A stretch of DNA of 64,000 nt, from positions 6,572,001-6,636,000 of the forward strand of contig CM114271.1 in the NCBI GenBank assembly GCA_050084515.1. The letters are read 5' to 3'. Below, one piece after another: positions 57,600-64,000 of the stretch. The stretch's first letter is position 1, and the number at the start of each line of letters is the position of its first letter. The stretch comes from Blasia pusilla (taxonomy: Eukaryota > Marchantiophyta > Marchantiopsida > Blasiales). The notes below the pieces were generated by a model. The model worked only from the letters and a program-made list of their open reading frames with translations. It was not told the origin of the DNA and made no database searches. Position numbers and translations under genes: made by a program.

Positions 57600-60029
57600 C
57601 CGCATAGAGCCGTTGATCATAAGATAGAGATCATACCCGGTTCCCAACCGCCTTCAAAAGCACCATATAGGTTGAATCAGAAGGAACTTCTTGAGTTGAA
57701 AAAGTAGTTAAGTGAGCTCTTGGAAAAGGGTTACATTAGGACTAGCAAGTCACCTTATGGAGCACCTGTTCTCTTTGTAAAGAAGAAGGATGGAAAGATG
57801 AGGCTGTGTATTGATTACCGTGCACTGAACAAAGTGACGGTTCGGAACAATTATCCTCTTCCAAGGATAGATGATCTCTTTGATAGGCTGGCAGGCGTGA
57901 GATGTTTCAGTAGGATTGACTTGAAATCAGGATATTACCAGATTCGGATTGTCGAGGCAGATGTGGAGAAAACTGCGTGCAGGACGAGATACGGTTCCTT
58001 TGAGTTTGTAGTAATGCCTTTCGGTCTATGTAACGCGCCTCCAACGTTCACCACATTGATGAACTCCATTTTTCACAAGGAAATGGATGAGTATGTTATC
58101 ATCTATATTGATGACATACTTATCTATTCAAAGTCACTAGAGGAGCACGTTTGACATGTGAGAGCGGTCTTGTCTAAGCTAAGGGCAAATCAGCTGTATG
58201 CGAATGTAGAGAAGAGCGAATTTGGTTTGAGTAAGATCAAATTCTTGGGTCACGTGGTCAGTGCAAATGGCGTCAGTCCATACATGGAAAAAGTGAAAGC
58301 GATTTCCGAGTGGGAACCCCCATCCACTGTAAAGGGGATGAGGAGGTTCATAGGTGCGGTGCAGTTTTATCGTACTTATTTGAAAAAAATTTCGGGAATT
58401 GTGAGACCTCTCACGGATTGGATAGCAAAGTTTGCCAACACGACCTGGACCCAGGAAGTTAATGAGGCATTCAACCGAGTGAAGCAGATTCTATCGCAGG
58501 AACCAGTGTTGAAGCTGCCGGAGTTTGACAAACCGTTCAAAGTGCATACCGATGCTAGTGATTTTGCGGTTGCAGGAATGTTGGTGCAAGAAGGGAGACC
58601 GGTGGCATACGAGAGCAAGAAGCTTAGCGATGCTGAAAGGAGATGGCCTACTCACGAGAAAGAGTTGTTCGCGGTGGTACATTGCTTGAGGAAGTGGCGG
58701 CATTATCTAGGGCTCCACAGGACTCGAGTATTCACCGATAATATATCACTCAAGTATTTTGAGACCCAGGATCGAGTGACGCCGAAACAACTGCGATGGC
58801 ATGATACCTTGGCGCTGATGGATATTGAGTTGATTCACAAGCCAGGTAAAGATAATGTGATTCCAGATGCGTTAAGTCGCAAGGAGGAACACATGCCATC
58901 GATGACTCAGGTCTTAAGAGCAATGTTCCCTAAAGAAACAGATCTGGAAAGAAGGATTCGTGAAGGATATATGAAGGATGCTCACGCAGGGGAGTACCTG
59001 AGGAAGTTGAAGCAAGGTGAGAAGGTGGCCAACATAAGTTTGAGGCACGGTTTACTAAGGTTCAAACAGAGTAGGATCTATGTAGGGCAAGGAAGGATGC
59101 GAACCAAGGTGTTAGCGGAGTGTCACGACGGACCCTCGGCAGGACATAAAGGAGAGAAATCTATGCTAGTTGTTCTGTCGAAGCGGTTCTTTTGGCCCAA
59201 CATGAAAGAGGATGTTGCTCAATATGTGAAGACCTGTGTGACCTGCCAAGCGAATAGAGTCTCTTATGATAAGAAACAGGGCTTGCTGCATCCCTTTCCG
59301 ATCCCAGAAGGACCCTTGCAAAGTGTGAGTATGGATTTCATCACGAGTCTTCTGGAATCTGAGGGATACAACGCTATACTTGTGATTGTTGATGGGTTTA
59401 GCAAGTTGGCGAGATTCGTGCCGACAGTGGATTCCACAACGGCTTATACGACGGCGCAACTGTTCCTCGATAGCTGGTGGCGTACTCACGGTTTGCCGAG
59501 GAGCATTGTTTCAGATCGGGATCCAAAGTTTACCAGTGCTTTTTGGAAGCACTTGTTCAGAAGGTTTAAGACCAAGCTGAGTTTCAGTACGGCTTTCCAC
59601 CCACAAACGGATGGACAGACTGAAAAGGTAAACTCTATCGTGAATCAAGACTTAAGGAATTATGTCGAGTCTTTGATCAACGCGATTGGGTCAAGTGGTG
59701 AGCATGGCGGATCATCGCTACAACTCGACCAAGCATTTCGCGATCGGAGAATCTCCGTTTTCCTAGAAAATGGACGAGAGCCGGAAGGGCCTCTTGATCT
59801 AGCCCTTTCGAAGGGTACTACATTGGCACAAACACGACAAGTTTACGGCGAAGGTTTGTTGGTAGAGATGCGAGAACAGGAAGAGCGCGCGAGGCGAAGT
59901 CTTGCAAAGGCTCAAATGAGGTACGTTAAGCATGCTAACAAGAGTCGGCGCCAAGTACGATTCCAAGTTGGAGAACAAGTGTGGTTGAGTGTAAAGAACC
60001 TCACTCTTCCGAAAAGAGTTGTCTCATGA
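57600..60029 (+). pseudogene. Ty3/gypsy reverse transcriptase, RNase H and integrase
   Basis: Frame starts in a conserved lead-in (VVKEFEDVLTNELPTELPPH). Reverse transcriptase shows [47 protein letters not shown] and the YIDD active site (58104-58115). RNase H shows HTDASDFAVAGMLVQEGRPV and WPTHEKELFAVV. Integrase has the Cys pair CVTCQ and the D,D-35-E triad with codons at 59334, 59514 and 59622 (SMDF, VSDRDPKFTS, HPQTDGQTEKVN). In-frame stops are TAG 57705, TGA 58152 and TGA 60027. Between 59690 and 59765 two opposite indels cancel: another frame reads MADHRYNSTKHFAIGE while the main frame stays open. Confidence 0.93.
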
Positions 60030-60139
60030 AAGCCGCTTTTGCCAAGTATCTTTGGACCGTATGTGATTGTGGCAAACCCGTTTGAGGATGTGTACACGTT
60101 GAGGCTGCCGGACGATTCAAGATTCACCCGACCTTTCAT

Positions 60140-60409
60140 GTGTCATTGTTGAAGAAATATCTTCAAGATAATGGACGTTTCGCGCGGAGACAGGTGGTGA
60201 GACCGCACCCGGTCATCATAAATGAAGAGCCGAAATTTGAGGTGGAGACCATCTTACGTTCGAGGCGTCGAGCCAACAAGTATGAATACTTGGTAAAATG
60301 GAAGGGCTACCATGTGAAGGAGGCGACTTGGATTACGGAGGCGGATTTGGAACATGCGCAAGACTTGTTGCGCGACTTCAAGCGAACACAAGCGAAGCAC
60401 ATACGTTAG
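60140..60409 (+). pseudogene. C-terminal chromodomain of the Ty3/gypsy integrase
   Basis: After a frameshift near 60115, frame 2 reads HPTFHVSLLKKYL then FEVETILRSRRRANKYEYLV and KWKGYHVKEATWITEADLEH, a chromodomain with its aromatic residues (Y, W, W). This places the element among chromoviruses, whose chromodomain can direct integration to particular chromatin. It ends at TAG 60407. Confidence 0.9.
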
Positions 60410-61098
60410 TACAAGGAGAAGCTAGAGACATGACATGTAACCAGTGGAATCTTGGGCCGAAGGCCGTTGTAACTAGAATATGCTAGTGTTGCAATAAAGG
60501 AGTGTATGGATTTGGAGATTCGATGCCAGAGTTGATTGCAATTTGTATGTGGTAGTGCATGGCTATGATCGTTCATCATAGGCTTAGGATGTACGACAAG
60601 AGGACATACAAGGAGTATTTGAGGTGAGAGCTCGTATGTGGATAAGCACTTAGAACAGGACCTTGTGTTGGATTACACTCGGGCTCGCCCTAGCGTCGGC
60701 GGGGCAGATGAAGTCTGTCTTGGGGCTTGGGGTGATCTTACTTGTGGCCACATAAGTAAACTTAGTGACGCGCCTAAGTCGAATACGAGAGCGACCCAAT
60801 AGTAGTACGATTTGTAGACCAGGTAAACAGGTGTTATGTTTACAGGAATGAGTTAGAAGAGTCTAAGGTTGCACACTTAGTTAGCTTATTTGATAGGTTA
60901 GTTCCTTGGAACTAGTCCAGGCTTATCAAAGAGGAGAGGCTAATAATTCTAAGTGGGGAAAAGCGACAACTAGAGACTAAGAGGAATTGCGGGTTAGCCA
61001 CCAGAACGCAATTCAATGTCAAGGGGTAGGCTGCCCATGAGACTTGACATAACAAAGGTTTGCGTTGATGAGGGCATCAACCTCTAAAGAGGGGTGAG
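60410..61098 (+). other. 3' non-coding part of the chromovirus
   Basis: No coding. Purine-rich strings that could serve as a polypurine tract include AAAGAGGAGAGG (about 60928) and AGTGGGGAAAAG (about 60952). No copy of the 54144-55369 sequence is seen here. Confidence 0.45.
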
Positions 61099-62050
61099 TG
61101 TCGCGACCCTCATGACCAAACAAGTGCCAAGCGGGACATCGGAACATTAGCGGGCTCACGCTAAGATGGTTTGCGCGTTGGAGTAGTCTCAAAGAGGAGA
61201 CAAGAGACGAGACGCGAGCGAGGAGTCGCATTTCAGATGTTATGGTTGCAACCGAGAAACCTGGACCAAACGCGGAATGAGACTTGAAAGAAGTCGAGTC
61301 TAGGAAGTGGGTTGCCAAAGGAAAGATCCGGATTTGGAACGCCACTAGCGTTTGAGAGTTTTTTACTGTATTTATGGCCATAACTTTTAGCACCGAGATG
61401 CGTTTGGATCAAATAAGGGTGCGTTGGAAAGCTTATGGAGAGCCGGTCCAAACAAACCAAGATCGCTGCAAACGCATGAGCAGCGGCTGAGAAAAAACCC
61501 GAAAACGACTGTAAGTGGAGTCAGGTTGAGGGCCACAATGAAGGGCCCGACCCTCTTTTTCCAAAGGGGGGTTATTGGAGAACCCCAGAAGTACCAGTAA
61601 GGGGGAAGGTCTCCGAGAGTGCTTGGAACCCAAACCCCACTTTGGGCGCCGCGGGGCGGCTCAAGGGCATGGAACGGAACGCGAGTTTGGGGGTTGGGTT
61701 GGAAAACCTGCACCAAGTCCATTGAGGAGATTTTAGACATCCCTCTTGGATTTCACCCCGCGACTCAATTACTTGGGTCTCGGTTCGGACTCACCCGAGG
61801 ACCGTTGAACAGTTGGGATCGCTAGGCGCGCAAGTGCCGTTTCAGATCTCTGGACTAACCAGGAAGTCTGTTCCAAGTCTTGAAGGACTTGCCATGTTTT
61901 GGAAACTAGGAACTAAGGAAGGTTGAGCTTGATGAGACGCCGAGTTGAGGACTCAGTGGATTGGAACGCTGGTTGGCCCAGACCCGACTAACGAGAGTGC
62001 GTGTTTGGGTGCAGATCGGCGATGAGTTCGTGACCTACTGAACGTACGCT
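61099..62050 (+). mobile_element. LTR-like sequence of a second element
   Basis: Starts TGTCGCGACC, a form common at plant gypsy LTR ends, after purine-rich sequence. It contains repeated-looking GC-rich blocks (GGGGGTTATTGGAG, CTTTGGGCGCCGC) and no open frame that resembles protein. It could be the 3' LTR of the chromovirus (then the left sequence belongs to something else) or the 5' region of the methyltransferase element that follows. Boundaries are tentative. Confidence 0.35.
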
Positions 62051-62058
62051 TCCGCAAC

Positions 62059-64000
62059 ACTAAAGATTGACGTTCAAGGAGAGTAGGGGCGCAACAATTG
62101 GGCTTGACGAGAGCCGATGTGGAGCGTTTTCCATTCCGAATACATACATCCTTGGGTGGAGCGAGTGCCACACAGTATATCACCCGACATGAGGTCATGG
62201 TGAGGATTCATCCTGGACACCCTACAAATAAGTCTATGGTGCGAGCCAAGGTGATAGTAACTGATGCAGAGTCCTATGACGTCTTGGTTGGTGGAGTAGT
62301 GTTGTACCCGATGGGGTTTTCCCTGGATCGTTGGGAGGAGTCAGCGTCCTATAGACCAGGATGGCAGTCAAATGACGGGCGCCTTAGCTCATTACCCAGT
62401 CGATTTACAAGTGCAGTGATTGAGCGACGGCCAGGAGAGATGGCGAACTTAGCAGCATTTAGCAGCGTCATCACTTGGCCTATTGACTTGATTGAGGGAC
62501 ATGTCCATGTAGAGGATACTCCCGTTCTTGACATTTCTATGGAGAGGAGTATCATGGTAGCCGCATCAGTCCGTGGAGGAGAGGTGCCGCTTTGGGAGCT
62601 TTGACGCTTAGCCATTGAGCATGTGCAGACTGCGTGGAGCGAGACCTTTGCCCCAAAGGATGACGGATCAGAGGAACCCGAGGTAGCCGAGAGTGCTATG
62701 ATGACGCCCTTGGATACCACACCCATTATGTGGCGCATCCAAGAGGAGGGTATTCAGATGTTGGATCTCTTTGGAGGGATCAACCTTGGGTTAGCTGTTG
62801 TTTTGGAGGCAAGAGTACGCGTGCAGTAGTACTTGTATGTGGAGATTGATCATGTTACGAGGCGTGATTCACTTCACCATGTGGGGAAGTTACGCCTCTA
62901 TTTTCCTTACTTATTGTCTGCATCCGCTGTCCAGGGATACCAAAGTTCCCTACCGTGGGATATTTCATTGCTGGGGGCACAGGACTTGGAGCGGATAGGG
63001 GCCATAGATTTGGTCATTGCTGGTTGGCCGTGTCAGGGCCAATCGCGTGCTGGATGAGGTAGCGGGCTAGTTGACACTCGGTCCATGTTATTCTGGGAGA
63101 CAATGCGGATTGTGCGACACTTGCAGGAGCATCAGTCCCGTTCTTTACCATACATTTTGGAGAATATGCCAATCTTTGGCAATTCGAGATCACTGGCGGT
63201 GACGAGTGCAGATCATGTGCGTGCATGGATGGCTCGCCAAGATTTTTGGATGCGACGAGTGTAGGTTCTAGACCACACTGCTCGCATCTTTGGTGGTCCC
63301 ACATGAGGTTTTACGGAGGGCGTATGCTCGCGTGGAGCGTCCCTCCGATTTGTTGGTGGATTCTATTCTACATCCAGCTCATCGAAAATAGGTAGGTAGG
63401 CATGATGATCGACCGCCGTTGAGTGTGGTCAACAGGATTGGCATGCCACGGGCAGCCTTTCCCACATTTGTGAGTTTTTCTGCTTCCTATGCATTCCAAG
63501 AGGCTGAACCTAGCTAGGTTTGGGATGACCAGGTAGAGAGGTTGGTGGAGCCCAACGTTGATGAGCGAGAGCAAGGGATGGGATTCCCCACATGAATGAC
63601 GATAATACCGTCACTATCACAAGCATCACGACGTCATGTCTTGGGTCAGGCGATGGACCTGAACTGCTTGACATGGATTTTCACCTTAGTCATAGCTGAG
63701 CAGCGTCTTTTGAGGATACGATAGATCACAGCTATTGCACGGGTGAGCCCCATGCCTACCGAGACGGTGGAGGCAGTGGCTGGGGGCGAGATCCATCATG
63801 GGTGATCGGGAGAGACACCCTTGGACTTCTTGGGATGTTTTGCAGGTACGCATGGAGATGATAGCCACAATATCAAGCGCGATTTCGGGTACTGCACGTG
63901 GAGAGGAGAGTTCTGTTGTCCATAGCAACCACCAACACCCGCGCCGGAGAGTCGTACCGTAGTCACGATGGAGACTTGGGAGCTAGATATGGGCCCTAAG
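62059..64000 (+). pseudogene. Retroelement protease-like segment followed by DNMT3/DRM-like cytosine-5 methyltransferase
   Basis: Frame 1 is shared from about 62074 to 63260, with stops at 62602, 62827, 63055 and 63262. 62098-62320 resembles the end of a retroviral aspartic protease (FRIHTSLGGASATQYITRHE, VIVTDAESYDVLVGGVVLYP). The methyltransferase starts at 62761 with motif I LDLFGGINLGLA, then YLYVEIDHVTRRDSLHH. Motif IV is DLVIAGWPCQGQSRAG (catalytic Cys codon 63031-63033), then the stretch RSMLFWETMRIVRHLQ. Motif VI is YILENMPIFGNSR (Glu codon 63160). After frame changes near 63245 and 63295 come VGSRPHCSHLWWS, a damaged motif VIII, and near 63626 SRRHVLGQAMDLNCLTWIF, a motif X. Motif order and spacing and the HR-R-WW-type motif VIII point to the DNMT3/DRM group. 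No target-recognition domain was delimited. The element continues past the window, where reverse transcriptase would be expected. This copy cannot encode an active enzyme. Confidence 0.8.

Noticed and set aside
57480-57600. Programmed frameshift between protease and reverse transcriptase
   Set aside because: No clear slippery heptamer and downstream structure were visible, and the element has other plain indels; decay is simpler.
61099-62050. Exact 3' LTR partner of the 54144-55369 sequence
   Set aside because: The two share no visible similarity: different starts, no TATA box or CGAAG cluster on the right.
1-64000. tRNA or rRNA genes
   Set aside because: No cloverleaf with a GGTTCGAATCC-type arm and no rRNA-like stretch was noticed; a tRNAscan-SE or Infernal run would settle it.

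Overview
The window looks like nuclear DNA of a streptophyte, most likely a land plant and plausibly a non-seed one. Three things point there: spliced plant-type genes with many short exons, LTR retrotransposons of plant lineages, and a Helitron-like element with plant-type ends. The species cannot be named from this sequence. All exon models were built by eye from splice signals, reading phase and recognisable protein motifs.

Three genes look intact. (1) 15879-19243, minus strand: a YacP/Rae1-type NYN-domain protein with a probable organelle presequence (10 exons, 289 aa). (2) 28264-38652, plus strand: the transcriptional adaptor ADA2 (13 exons, 610 aa; ZZ, SANT and SWIRM regions). (3) 39078-43242, minus strand: a probably plastid transaldolase (13 exons, 412 aa). 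ADA2 and transaldolase converge, with 425 bp between their stop codons. No functional link among the three genes is evident.

Left part. 1-521 is a tandem array in which four ~38-bp monomers form a 152-bp higher-order unit. The same core (CGGCGGCTAATTT and variants with CTATT or CTAAA) recurs in at least four separate clusters up to 7.06 kb, some inside introns of a decayed, unrecognised gene at 2775-6553. A ~440-bp tandem duplication lies at 1535-2355. 7.9-15.9 kb holds a Helitron-like pair, AT-rich DNA and several dispersed repeats. 21.4-26.4 kb is AT-rich and decayed.

Right part, 45-64 kb, is a graveyard of nested retrotransposons. It holds a gag-like relic (46.8-47.1), a shortened Ty3/gypsy pol relic (49.0-50.3), an antisense Ty1/copia fragment (50.4-50.7) and a nearly full-length chromodomain Ty3/gypsy element (PBS at 55370, gag to chromodomain 55.4-60.4). 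Two decayed copies of another element family are also present (53.1-54.1 and 62.1 to the window end).

The most unusual content is that last family. At 62.1-64.0 a retroviral-type protease-like segment runs into a cytosine-5 DNA methyltransferase domain of DNMT3/DRM character, with recognisable motifs I, IV, VI, VIII and X. Most of the in-frame stop codons in the retroelements are ones a single C-to-T change would create, consistent with deamination of methylated DNA.
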